DNA from: a virus
Length of the DNA stretch: 49,521 bases
Direction: 5' to 3' (one strand)
IMG/VR virus record: IMGVR_UViG_3300043256_000370
Span: 1 to 49,521 of that record
Under the pieces are notes generated by a model. That model was not told where the DNA came from. It saw only the letters and a list, made by a program, of their open reading frames with translations, and did no database searches. A program made the position numbers and the translations under genes. Below are positions 1 to 7,738 of the stretch, in pieces; the first letter of the stretch is position 1; each line of letters starts with the position of its first letter.

Positions 1-127
1 AAAAAATGACCCGAAAACCAAGTAAGGGCAAGCGCCTGGTCGGCCGCGACGGTGACGGAAGATTTTGTACGCATCAACATGTTGAAGATGATCCCGATCA
101 TACTGTAATGCACCAATATGACAGTAA
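1..127. repeat. Terminal direct repeat, left copy (contig closure)
   Basis: Bases 1-127 are identical to 49395-49521. The repeat lies inside a coding gene (ATG at 6 and at 49400), so it looks like an overlap made by assembling a circular or circularly permuted molecule, not a specialised end. The unique length is therefore 49,394 bases. A real 127-base direct terminal repeat cannot be excluded, but the length equals a common assembler k-mer. Confidence 0.95.
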
Positions 128-164
128 CAAGAAAGATCCGAAAGATAAAGATGACACTGACTGA
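6..164 (+). CDS. Small charged protein, 52 aa, unknown
   Basis: I do not recognise this protein. It starts with ATG at 6 (equivalent to 49400, where GGAG stands about 8 bases upstream) and ends at TGA 162-164. It begins with a basic stretch (MTRKPSKGKR) and ends in an Asp/Lys-rich tail, with one Cys and several His in between (CTHQHVEDDPDH). On the circular map it overlaps the stop of the gene ending at 49419 and is overlapped by the gene starting at 151, so it sits inside a coupled rightward early unit. Confidence 0.7.
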   Translation: MTRKPSKGKRLVGRDGDGRFCTHQHVEDDPDHTVMHQYDSNKKDPKDKDDTD

Positions 165-405
165 TCGCAAAGCGGCCCTTCATCAAGAATATCTCAACGA
201 TTATCATCCTCTTCATAATTATAAAGGCTATACTCTTTTGATCATGGAAGATGTTGAGCCGCGTGAAAACCGCAAATATTATTATCAATTGATGGATCCA
301 CAGGGGAAGATACTGTACTATGCCGGCAAGGTGTATCATAAAGAGAAGTTCTCAGACTTCATAACAAAGATTGATAAAATTGACACCGGCTTAAATAAAG
401 TTTAG
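151..405 (+). CDS. Hypothetical protein, 84 aa
   Basis: I do not recognise a family. The frame is open from an ATG at 118, but ATG 151 overlaps the stop of the preceding gene by 14 bases and gives the usual compact phage spacing, so I prefer it. The protein is rich in Tyr and Lys (ENRKYYYQLMD, ILYYAGKVYHKEKF) and looks like a small alpha/beta protein: it has the alternating pattern of a short sheet followed by a C-terminal helix. No membrane segment or Cys pair is present. Confidence 0.65.
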   Translation: MTLTDRKAALHQEYLNDYHPLHNYKGYTLLIMEDVEPRENRKYYYQLMDPQGKILYYAGKVYHKEKFSDFITKIDKIDTGLNKV

Positions 406-451
406 CTTTTGTTGAAGCTACAAAATTTTAAATGTTGTGCAGGATAGATAG

Positions 452-838
452 ATGAGACAATATAACAAAAACGAAGCTATCCAGCGTATTGATCTTCTCG
501 CAAATAAAGCAATAGGTTTAAAAACGCCCCGCGGAGAAACAGCTTTTATGGCAATTCAGTTTAGGTATCAGGATGCCCTTGCGTGGGACGGTGTTTCCGT
601 AGCCCCTAAGTCTTTGGTTGGTTATGCGGTGAATAAAGACATATCGGTAACTGAAGCACAAAGCATTACTATTACTAAATATGAACAGCTTAAAGATCAT
701 GTAGCTGACGTATACTTGTTGAGGTCTAATGCACTTGTTGATTTAAGGGTATTGTCAAATAATACCCCGGCCCCGGCAGTCATGGCTGTTTATCTCCTCC
801 ACTTAGGTCTATTTGAGGATATTATGGAGTTCGCCTAA
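452..838 (+). CDS. Hypothetical protein before the fibre block, 128 aa
   Basis: The family is not recognised. The protein looks soluble, mostly helical, with an N-terminal basic segment and a hydrophobic C-terminal helix (APAVMAVYLLHLGLF). Its TAA stop overlaps the ATG of the large surface protein at 838 (TAATG), which implies translational coupling, so it may be a virion-associated or fibre-assembly protein; that role is inference from position only. Local base composition is AT-richer than the capsid genes. Confidence 0.75.
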   Translation: MRQYNKNEAIQRIDLLANKAIGLKTPRGETAFMAIQFRYQDALAWDGVSVAPKSLVGYAVNKDISVTEAQSITITKYEQLKDHVADVYLLRSNALVDLRVLSNNTPAPAVMAVYLLHLGLFEDIMEFA

Positions 839-3411
839 TGCCTACGGTTGATTTTGAAAATGGCTTAATACCTACAGACTTCAGAAACTCCGACACCGCC
901 CCGTGGGTGAATACCACAGATGATGCCAACGGCGGTACTCGTTCCATGAGGGCGGGAACTATCACTCATGAGGAAATGTCATCCATATATATCGCGGGTG
1001 ACTTTGCTGCGGGTGACTTTGATTGTTTTTACAAAGCAAGCTCAGAGAGTGGTGGCAACGACGTTGGATACATTATTGTTGATGGTGTTACGGTAGCTTC
1101 TGACAGTGGTGCCGGATCATGGACAGCCATGACAACCCAAACGTTATCGGCTGGTGTTCATTTCATCCAATTTGTTTACACGAAGGACAATAGCACCAAT
1201 AGCAATGATGACACATTTTATATTGATGATATTGTTTTACCTGCTTTCACAGAAGTAAATTATGAAGATTTCCCAGGCGGGGTAGTACCTAGTGTGGGTG
1301 ATTGGACAAATGACGCTACTGATCCTTGGCAAAGTTCAACTGGTTCTACTGCTGACATAAATGGTCTTAAATCAAAAACCTCTTTAGCTGATGATGGCAC
1401 GTCTACACTGACATATGTTAGCTCGTCAGGTGCGCCTGCTGGTGATGTTATCATGGCTGGCTTTGCCGACAGTGAGTCCGGGTTTGACATTTTTCAATTA
1501 AAAATTGATACGGTTGAGGTGTTCTCAGATAGTGGTAATCACAGCGCAGTCCGTGCGCCGTTAGGGTTTTTTGGTTCGGTAACTTCTGGATCACATACTT
1601 ATGAATTTATTTATTCTAAAGATGGCGGCGGCGCCGATAGTCAGGATGCGGGATTTGTAAATCTTTTTTATGAGCCGGGGTTTGGTGCAATTGTAGAAAA
1701 AGACCAAGAAGCATTTAGATTTTATGATGACGATGGTGACGAGAGCGGATCAACAGCACTTGAAGCGCAGAACGTCGATCTCAGCATTGATAAAGAAACT
1801 GTTTTTCACTTGCGTATAGGTATGCAGACGGTTGGCGATGCGCCGGCAGAGGCGGCGACACTTGAGCATAGAAAGGTTGGCGATCCAGCGTGGGGAGTTG
1901 GTGGCCCTGCCTCTATGAATGTGCAACATATCAATGATAGTATAGCAAATACAGGGGGTGCAAATACATCATTTACAGCGGTTTCATCTTTAACCAAAGC
2001 GATTGAAATTTCTAACAATAACAGAATGACCCATGCCGGAGCGACCACTCTCGACGGGACAAATAGAGAAGGCGATGATTTAGCAGGGGCAAGATTATTA
2101 ACATCGACTTCCACTTTGACATATTATCGTGAAGCCGCTTCCTTAGCTTCGGATATGGAATTTCAAACCACTATCCTGGAATATATTGGGGCCGCTTCTG
2201 GAACTAATGAATTTATTGTGCGGGGTCGGCATGAGGTTGATCTAAACGGAACAACCGCCACGGCTTCGGTGGATATAACATCGGACGGTGTTTCAAGTGC
2301 TGCCAAGTGCATACCATTTATCACGGGTATTCTAAACAATGCTACCGCCGATGATACGGATAGCGCAACATCAACGGCCTATTTGACCAGCACAACCAAT
2401 ATGGAGGTAAATAAGGGGTCGGCTTCCAATAATGTTAAAATTTATATTACCCTTGTAGAATTTACCGGTTCGGCATGGACTGTTTTACATGGCAGGGCAA
2501 CGGCGCAAAATGCAGACACCGGAAACATCACACTTAGGGATGGATCTGACGGTACTAGCGGTACACCAACGAGCGTTTCTGCATGGGCTAACACCGCAAT
2601 TTTTGGGCAGTATAGGAGCAACACGGCTGATGGCACAGATGATGCCATTGCTGATAACTGGCCGAGATACGAACAAGGCACAACGGCTTTGGTGGGGTGG
2701 GCTTTTGATGCAAACCATGCGTCTGTTTCAGCCACAGAAGAACATGTCGTCCACACACTTGAAAACGCTGATATGGACGTCACCATATTCACAGATACAT
2801 CAAGCACGGCTGGTGAAACAACCATTAATATCACTAGCGCGGGTCTTAGTTCTCTTGACACGTCGCTGGCAATTATATCATCAACCTCAAGCGGAACAGG
2901 TGTGGCTCTTCCTAGAGCATATAGGAATGTTTACTTAAACAGCACGACCCAGGCGGCGCATTGGTGTACGAGATCAGGAAACACATGTTCTCACTACATT
3001 CAGATTGTCGATTTTGCTGGTGTAACAGAACCCCCGGCGTTTGAAATGGCTTTAGGTGCAGGAACACCCGGAACAACCACATCAAGGTTGACTGGCTTTT
3101 CTGGCACGTTTGGCGGCGGGCGTTTTGAAGAAGTGCTTAACCCGTCTGCCACAGATACCGATGTCGCAGAAGATGGATACCGGGAAGATGTCTGGTCAAT
3201 TCAGGCAACCGCTGATGCGGTAGACGCAGCAGTTTATGAATTTCGGGCCTTGTATGATGACCGGGTTGCGGATACTATTACAGAAGTTCCAAGGGTTACT
3301 ATTGGCACTGCCCCACCATCCGGCGATGATACACTACTTGCAACTTTACAAACTATGGATCGAGGGGTAGGCTCTGTGAGAGCGGCTCGATTAGGCGGAG
3401 AATTACAATGA
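838..3411 (+). CDS. Large surface/fibre protein with repeated jelly-roll-like domains, 857 aa
   Basis: This is a probable virion surface or tail-fibre protein. It is acidic, very rich in Thr/Ser/Gly/Asp, has few Cys, and is predicted to be all beta. Residues 1-135 and about 140-280 are two copies of one module: each has an F-x-x-G-x-x-P opening, a conserved PW motif (APWVNTT, DPWQSST), and a closing segment with HFIQFVYTKD or HTYEFIYSKD, like MAM/carbohydrate-binding jelly rolls. The rest is a long series of beta-rich segments with TS-rich linkers. The start overlaps the previous stop (TAATG), and the stop overlaps the next ATG (ATGA at 3408), so the block is one operon. No catalytic motif was recognised. 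Glycan binding is inference. Confidence 0.8.
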   Translation: MPTVDFENGLIPTDFRNSDTAPWVNTTDDANGGTRSMRAGTITHEEMSSIYIAGDFAAGDFDCFYKASSESGGNDVGYIIVDGVTVASDSGAGSWTAMTTQTLSAGVHFIQFVYTKDNSTNSNDDTFYIDDIVLPAFTEVNYEDFPGGVVPSVGDWTNDATDPWQSSTGSTADINGLKSKTSLADDGTSTLTYVSSSGAPAGDVIMAGFADSESGFDIFQLKIDTVEVFSDSGNHSAVRAPLGFFGSVTSGSHTYEFIYSKDGGGADSQDAGFVNLFYEPGFGAIVEKDQEAFRFYDDDGDESGSTALEAQNVDLSIDKETVFHLRIGMQTVGDAPAEAATLEHRKVGDPAWGVGGPASMNVQHINDSIANTGGANTSFTAVSSLTKAIEISNNNRMTHAGATTLDGTNREGDDLAGARLLTSTSTLTYYREAASLASDMEFQTTILEYIGAASGTNEFIVRGRHEVDLNGTTATASVDITSDGVSSAAKCIPFITGILNNATADDTDSATSTAYLTSTTNMEVNKGSASNNVKIYITLVEFTGSAWTVLHGRATAQNADTGNITLRDGSDGTSGTPTSVSAWANTAIFGQYRSNTADGTDDAIADNWPRYEQGTTALVGWAFDANHASVSATEEHVVHTLENADMDVTIFTDTSSTAGETTINITSAGLSSLDTSLAIISSTSSGTGVALPRAYRNVYLNSTTQAAHWCTRSGNTCSHYIQIVDFAGVTEPPAFEMALGAGTPGTTTSRLTGFSGTFGGGRFEEVLNPSATDTDVAEDGYREDVWSIQATADAVDAAVYEFRALYDDRVADTITEVPRVTIGTAPPSGDDTLLATLQTMDRGVGSVRAARLGGELQ

Positions 3412-6227
3412 GAATACCAAGTGGTGTTACAGATCAGGTTATATATTTCATCGCGGTGGACAGCACGGATTTGAAAACCCGGGAAACCGGGCTTACCACT
3501 TTTACAGTATATCGTTCTCGTAATGGCGCCGCGGCTGCGGCCATGACCACACCCACTGTCACAGAAGTTGATGCTACCAATATGGCGGGGGTCTATAAGC
3601 TTCTTCTTGATGAAGATATGACTATTGGTTCGGGTAATGACAGCGAGGAAATGATTTTTCATATCACTCAGGCGTCTATGGCTCCCGTTGACCGGACAAT
3701 TGAACTTTATCGTCCTAAATTCACCGCGGGATCTACTCTTACCCTGGCAGCGATCAACGCTGAATGTGATACTGCGATCACTGACGGTGACATCGCGACC
3801 GAAACAAAACAGGACATCATCGATACTAATATTGACCAGATTGAAGCCGCCGTCATTACAAACGCGGCCGGCACTGATATCGCAGCTGATATTATTGCCC
3901 TGAAGGGTGAAACAGTGCTCATTGTTGCTGACACCAATGAGCTGCAGACTGATTGGGTCAATGGTGGAAGGCTTGATCTTCTTCTTGATGCTATCCTGCT
4001 TGATACAACGGAGATCGGCGTCGCCGGTGCCGGCCTTTCCAATATTACTTTGAACGCTGCGAGTATTGATCTGGTTTGGGATGAGCCGCTTACAGGAGCC
4101 ACTCATAATGACCCAACTTCCGCGGGTCGTATACTCAGGACGCTACAGGAAAGCGGGTCGGTTCATGGCGGTGAAGTCTGGGTTGATACGAATAACGGTA
4201 CCGCAGGAACAACACCATATGAAAATGGTACTAAAGACAATCATGTTCTTACATGGGCAGACGCCTTAGTTATCGCTCCTCTTGTTGGTGGCGGTATTAT
4301 TGATTTTCATATTATTAATGGTTCGAGCATAGATTTTACTGGCGCAGCGGTAAATAATTACTCATTATTTGGAAATAATTATACTCTCACTCTTGGTGGT
4401 GTTAGCTGTCAAAATATTTATGTTGAGGGCGCAAGCGTATCCGGTATAGGAACCTCTGCTTCAGGGCCAATGCACTTTGAAGGTTGTCACTTTGGTACTG
4501 CTTCTGTCCAAGGCGGTCATTTTGATTTTTGTGATTTTGCGGATACAGTAACCTTCACTTTAGCTGGTGATTATCAGTGTCATAATTGTTATAGTGGTGT
4601 TGCCGGCCCGGGTTCTCCTACCTTTGCTTTTGCTGCGGTAGCGATATCGGCTGAATTTAGGAATTGGGCGGGGAGTATAACATTCTCAGGATTGACTTCT
4701 GATGATACCTTGACGATAGGTGGAACTCTTGGAACTATTGATCTTGGTTCGCCCGCTTCTGCTGTGGTAATTGAAATTCGTGGCACCTATAAAGAAATTA
4801 TAAATGTAGGTTCTGCTTCGATTAACCTTGCCGGCGCTATTAAAGGCGCTGATGTCGCGGCTATTCTGGTTGATACAATTCTTATTGTTGCTGATACGAA
4901 CGAGCTGCAGACTGATGACATACCCGCTCGCTTTACGGCGATCGAGGGCGCTACATTCAGCGGAGCAACAGACAGCCTCGAGGCAATAAGGAATAGAGGT
5001 GATGCTGCCTGGACGACCGGAGCCGGGGGCACGCCGCCTCACTTGCTGCAGAGTACAACAATTGCAACATTGGCCACTCAAGTCAGCTTCACTTTAACCG
5101 CTGGATCTGCGGACAATGATGCTTATAACGGGTCGATCGCTGTAATTACCGATGCTTCGACCGCCGTTCAAAAAGCGGTCGCTACGGTTTCAGATTACGT
5201 CGGATCCACAAAGACTATTACCCTTGCTGCAGATCCGGCGATCTTTACCATGGCCACCGGCGATACAATTGAAATTATGTCCGCTCTTGGTTCAGCGGGA
5301 TCCGCACCGACCGCGGCACAAAACCGGGCTGAGATGGATAGCAATTCAACTCAGCTTGCGGCGATCCTTGCTGATACGAATGAGCTTCAGGGTGATAACG
5401 TACCTGGCCTGATTGCCGGTGTTGATGCTAAAATTGATATCATTGATACCAATGTTGACCAGATCGAGACGACAGTTATAACCAATGCCGCCGGTGTTGA
5501 TATTGCCGCTGATATTATTGCAATGAAAGCCGAGACGGTATTAATCCTTGCTGATACGAATGAGCTTCAGGGTGATAACGTACCTGGCCTGATTGCCGGT
5601 GTTGATGCTAAAATTGATATCATCGATACCAATGTTGACCAGATCGAAGCTGCTGTTATTACAAATGCGGCCGGCGCAGATATCGCAGCTGATATTATTG
5701 CCCTGAAAGCTGAGACAGTTCTGATCGTTGCCGATACCAATGAGCTGCAGACTGATTGGGTTAATGGCGGAAGGCTTGATCTTCTGATTGACAGCATTAT
5801 TACGGCAGTTATTACAAACGCCGCCGGCACTGATATCGCAGCTGATATTATTGCGCTCAAAGCCGAGACGGTATCAATTCTTGCCGATACGAATGAGCTT
5901 CAGGGTGATTGGGTTAACGGCGGAAGGCTAGATCTTATTCTTGATGCGATCCTGGTTGATACAGGAACGACGATCCAGGATCTTATTAACGGCCTGGCTG
6001 ATATTTCAGTTTCGGATATCCTGACAACGCAAATGACGGAGAGTTATAGCGCCGATGGTACGGCGCCAACGCTCGCTCAGGCGGTCTTCCTGATGCTGCA
6101 ATTCCTTTACGAGCGCAGCGTTACCGGCACGACCGCGACGATCAAGAAACTGGACGGCTCGACCGCAGCGGCAACTTGCACGCTCGATGACGGCACAGAT
6201 CCAACCAGCATAACAAGGGCAACATGA
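3408..6227 (+). CDS. Tail-fibre-like protein with beta-helix and coiled repeats, 939 aa
   Basis: Probable receptor-binding fibre. Residues about 1-110 form an N-terminal adaptor-like beta domain. Residues about 110-220 and 480-860 carry a repeated alpha-helical unit with the pattern I-x-D-T-N-x-(D/E)-Q-I-E-x-x-V-I-T-N-A-A-G, then A-D-T-N-E-L-Q, which reads like a trimeric coiled coil. Between them, residues about 270-480 are a Gly/Ser/Cys-rich beta-helix-like stretch with short strands (IIDFHIING, YTLTLGG, HFEGCHFG, HFDFCDF). At DNA level two copies of a 104-base segment lie 180 bases apart (5364 and 5544). The start is coupled to the previous gene and the stop overlaps the next ATG at 6224. 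No enzyme motif was recognised. Confidence 0.8.
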   Translation: MRIPSGVTDQVIYFIAVDSTDLKTRETGLTTFTVYRSRNGAAAAAMTTPTVTEVDATNMAGVYKLLLDEDMTIGSGNDSEEMIFHITQASMAPVDRTIELYRPKFTAGSTLTLAAINAECDTAITDGDIATETKQDIIDTNIDQIEAAVITNAAGTDIAADIIALKGETVLIVADTNELQTDWVNGGRLDLLLDAILLDTTEIGVAGAGLSNITLNAASIDLVWDEPLTGATHNDPTSAGRILRTLQESGSVHGGEVWVDTNNGTAGTTPYENGTKDNHVLTWADALVIAPLVGGGIIDFHIINGSSIDFTGAAVNNYSLFGNNYTLTLGGVSCQNIYVEGASVSGIGTSASGPMHFEGCHFGTASVQGGHFDFCDFADTVTFTLAGDYQCHNCYSGVAGPGSPTFAFAAVAISAEFRNWAGSITFSGLTSDDTLTIGGTLGTIDLGSPASAVVIEIRGTYKEIINVGSASINLAGAIKGADVAAILVDTILIVADTNELQTDDIPARFTAIEGATFSGATDSLEAIRNRGDAAWTTGAGGTPPHLLQSTTIATLATQVSFTLTAGSADNDAYNGSIAVITDASTAVQKAVATVSDYVGSTKTITLAADPAIFTMATGDTIEIMSALGSAGSAPTAAQNRAEMDSNSTQLAAILADTNELQGDNVPGLIAGVDAKIDIIDTNVDQIETTVITNAAGVDIAADIIAMKAETVLILADTNELQGDNVPGLIAGVDAKIDIIDTNVDQIEAAVITNAAGADIAADIIALKAETVLIVADTNELQTDWVNGGRLDLLIDSIITAVITNAAGTDIAADIIALKAETVSILADTNELQGDWVNGGRLDLILDAILVDTGTTIQDLINGLADISVSDILTTQMTESYSADGTAPTLAQAVFLMLQFLYERSVTGTTATIKKLDGSTAAATCTLDDGTDPTSITRAT
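5364..5647 (+). repeat. 104-base direct repeat with 180-base period in the fibre gene
   Basis: Bases 5364-5467 and 5544-5647 match at all but one position (a T/C change near 5443/5623). The unit codes for the helical repeat LADTNELQGDNVPGLIAGVD and following residues. More diverged copies of the DWVNGGRLDL part occur near 3953, 5757 and 5907. Confidence 0.9.
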
Positions 6228-6649
6228 TGTCGATTGCTGATTTCATTGCCCAGGGTATCGGGCCGAGCGGAGATATTCCGCATTTTATCAATCTCGGTTT
6301 AAGTCAGAAACCCGGCGCATTACCTTGCGAGATACATACTGAATTATCTTTGACTATTGACGGTTTCATCGCCATTACTGCCACCGAACTCAACATCGCA
6401 ATTAGTCACGATAATGAAATTACTCTTATTGAAAAGCATGATAGTGAGCTTAAGATTGATATTGATGGTGTGCTTGGCGTGATAGAGACTGAACTGCAGT
6501 TCGCAATTAGTCATGATAGTGAGATTACTATTACTCCCAAACATGATAGCGAACTTAAGATTGATATTGATGGAGCGATCGGCGTACTGGAAACAGAGCT
6601 TTCACTAAGTATCGAAATGCATACGGAAATGAGTATTTGCAGTGTTTAA
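6224..6649 (+). CDS. Repeat-containing fibre-associated protein, 141 aa
   Basis: This is a small protein inside the fibre block, family not recognised. After about 40 residues it has a strongly periodic beta-type sequence of roughly 37 residues repeated twice plus a partial copy: ETELQFAISHDSEITI followed by KHDSELKIDIDG. The alternating hydrophobic/charged pattern suggests a repetitive beta structure such as a beta-helix or a trimeric fibre shaft. Tandem ATGs at 6224 and 6227 overlap the previous stop. A virion fibre or fibre-tip role is inferred from position. Confidence 0.75.
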   Translation: MMSIADFIAQGIGPSGDIPHFINLGLSQKPGALPCEIHTELSLTIDGFIAITATELNIAISHDNEITLIEKHDSELKIDIDGVLGVIETELQFAISHDSEITITPKHDSELKIDIDGAIGVLETELSLSIEMHTEMSICSV

Positions 6650-6670
6650 TATATTAAATGGAGAAATGAA

Positions 6671-6997
6671 ATGATAGATGTTTTAAGGGTCGGTGAGACG
6701 GGTAAGAGGCATATGATAGGGGTAGGCTTCGATATGGTCAATTTCACGTCCCTGGACCTGGTCTATACCAAGCCTGATGGTGAAACGCTATCAGTCACGG
6801 CAGCCATTGGCGGCTCGACCGAGACAATCGGCGAAAATAGCTACGCGGCAAATCACTGGGTTTATTATGATTGGGATGTCGGTAACGTTGATCAGTCCGG
6901 AACCTGGAAAGTGGATTTTACTTATACCAACACGACCAGCAATCCTGATGATACTTATAAGAATACGGAAGTATCAACTTTTGAAGTAGCTGATTAA
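6671..6997 (+). CDS. Ig-like beta-sandwich accessory protein, 108 aa
   Basis: Last gene of the fibre block, preceded by GGAG a few bases upstream. The start at 6671 is preferred because the ATG at 6666 is followed immediately by a stop. The protein begins with a short MIDVLRVGETG segment and then a beta-strand pattern with LDLVYTKPDGETLSV and GTWKVDFTYTN, which resembles small Ig-like proteins often found beside phage tail-fibre or baseplate genes (from memory, not searched). It may decorate the fibre or assist its assembly. The gene is followed by a GC-rich direct repeat and hairpins. Confidence 0.7.
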   Translation: MIDVLRVGETGKRHMIGVGFDMVNFTSLDLVYTKPDGETLSVTAAIGGSTETIGENSYAANHWVYYDWDVGNVDQSGTWKVDFTYTNTTSNPDDTYKNTEVSTFEVAD

Positions 6998-7036
6998 GGT
7001 GCCCGCGGCCCTACGCTACGCTCAAGGTGCCCGCGG
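6996..7036 (+). repeat. 13-base direct repeat just after the fibre block
   Basis: The sequence AAGGTGCCCGCGG occurs at 6996-7008 (touching the stop codon) and again at 7024-7036, separated by the short repetitive CTACGCTACGCTC. The stretch is much more GC-rich than its surroundings and is not coding in any convincing frame. Confidence 0.8.
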
Positions 7037-7095
7037 GGCGGCTTAGGCCTCTTCCCTTGTCAGCGGGACGCTGCCTGCGGCAAGAGAAAAGAAAG

Positions 7096-7141
7096 AGGAT
7101 CCTTTTTTATGGCGCTACGCTGAAGAATAAAAAAGGATCCT
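7096..7141 (+). terminator. 15-bp perfect inverted repeat, probable bidirectional terminator-like hairpin
   Basis: Arms 7096-7110 and 7127-7141 are perfectly complementary over 15 bases, with a 16-base loop. Each arm holds a GGATCC and a T or A run, so either strand's transcript folds into a stem whose own arms supply the A/U tracts. It lies about 100 bases past the end of the fibre operon. The right arm ends where a candidate -35 box begins. Confidence 0.55.
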
Positions 7142-7169
7142 TGACACTCATAAGATCAGGCAGTAAGGT
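7141..7169 (+). promoter_or_regulatory. Sigma70-like promoter (TTGACA-N17-TAAGGT)
   Basis: A perfect -35 (TTGACA, 7141-7146) and a fair -10 (TAAGGT, 7164-7169) are spaced by 17 bases. The expected start near 7176 falls at the first base of a hairpin, and no gene follows before the terminator at 7246-7275. Confidence 0.5.
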
Positions 7170-7176
7170 CGGTGAC

Positions 7177-7275
7177 GTACAAAGAAGTCCTTCTCTGTAC
7201 AATCTTGATATTCAGTTGAATATCTCCCTATATTTTGAAACTTCAAGAGCTGGATCTGATCCGGCTCTTTTTTTT
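7177..7275 (+). ncRNA. Candidate small RNA of about 100 nt with three hairpins
   Basis: Downstream of the promoter above there are three stem-loops in a row and no credible reading frame. The first is 7177-7186 with 7191-7200 (10 bp, one mismatch, 4-base loop). The second is 7207-7214 with 7217-7224 (8 bp perfect). The third is an intrinsic terminator, 7246-7253 with 7261-7268, followed by a T run. This is the outline of a free-standing small RNA. The alternative is an untranslated tail of a leading transcript. No known RNA family was recognised. Confidence 0.45.
7246..7275 (+). terminator. Rho-independent terminator
   Basis: AGAGCTGG pairs with CCGGCTCT (one G-U pair), extendable through GATC, and is followed by seven or more T on the + strand. 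It closes rightward transcription ahead of the convergent gene ending at 7274. Confidence 0.85.
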
Positions 7276-7618
7276 AATCAAGATATTCGATTTTATGTCC
7301 GGATTTATTCCATGCGTGACCAGGCATTAAATTTGAGTATCTCAGATTTGATTTGTCTTTATCGCGAAACCTCACTTCACCGGGAGGAAGCGTGCCAGTC
7401 ATATATAATATAGCCAGATGTGTTGCCATGTAGGTTTTTCCTTTGAGATAAATATGAGTATATCCCTTGTCATTTGGCCAGCCAATCGGAAACGGCTTGC
7501 ATGGGCGATTTCGATGTTTGATGCGATGGAAAGTACCTTTGGCCGGATCATAGATAAGAAGAGTTTTTAATTCTTCCTGAGTTAATTCTTTATGATGTTG
7601 TGTCATTGGGTGTGTCAT
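7274..7618 (-). CDS. Degenerate HNH-homing-endonuclease-like protein, 114 aa
   Basis: The layout follows small phage HNH proteins: an N-terminal helix (LTQEELKTLLIYDPAKGTFHR), a beta hairpin with GWPNDKGYTHIYLKGKTYMATHLAILYMTGTLPPGE, and a C-terminal NLRYSNL that corresponds to the usual N-x-x-x-N-L of HNH_3-type proteins. The usual D-H-I-(N/D)-G-D catalytic block is replaced by RFRDKDKSN, so the metal-binding His is missing and nuclease activity is doubtful. It is the only leftward gene among rightward ones here and lies between the fibre block and the non-coding region, as expected of an inserted mobile gene. The start may be 7618 or 7606; neither has a clear ribosome-binding site. Confidence 0.6.
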   Translation of the reverse strand: MTHPMTQHHKELTQEELKTLLIYDPAKGTFHRIKHRNRPCKPFPIGWPNDKGYTHIYLKGKTYMATHLAILYMTGTLPPGEVRFRDKDKSNLRYSNLMPGHAWNKSGHKIEYLD

Positions 7619-7738
7619 TTTGGTGGGTAGTGTAATTAGAAGTAGAGGGGTAACTTATAAAATAAACAATCGTAGTTGACAAGAAAATAATGATATGCCA
7701 TGCTTTTTTTGCGGCGATAATAGTGCGTCGATCGCTTT

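Noticed and set aside
3234-4106. 290-residue open frame on the minus strand opposite the fibre genes
   Set aside because: It runs opposite two clear rightward genes, crosses their junction, has no ribosome-binding site and its composition mirrors the repeats of the coding strand.
7027-7413. 128-residue plus-strand frame after the fibre block
   Set aside because: It runs through two terminator-like hairpins and into the leftward HNH-like gene; no coding pattern.
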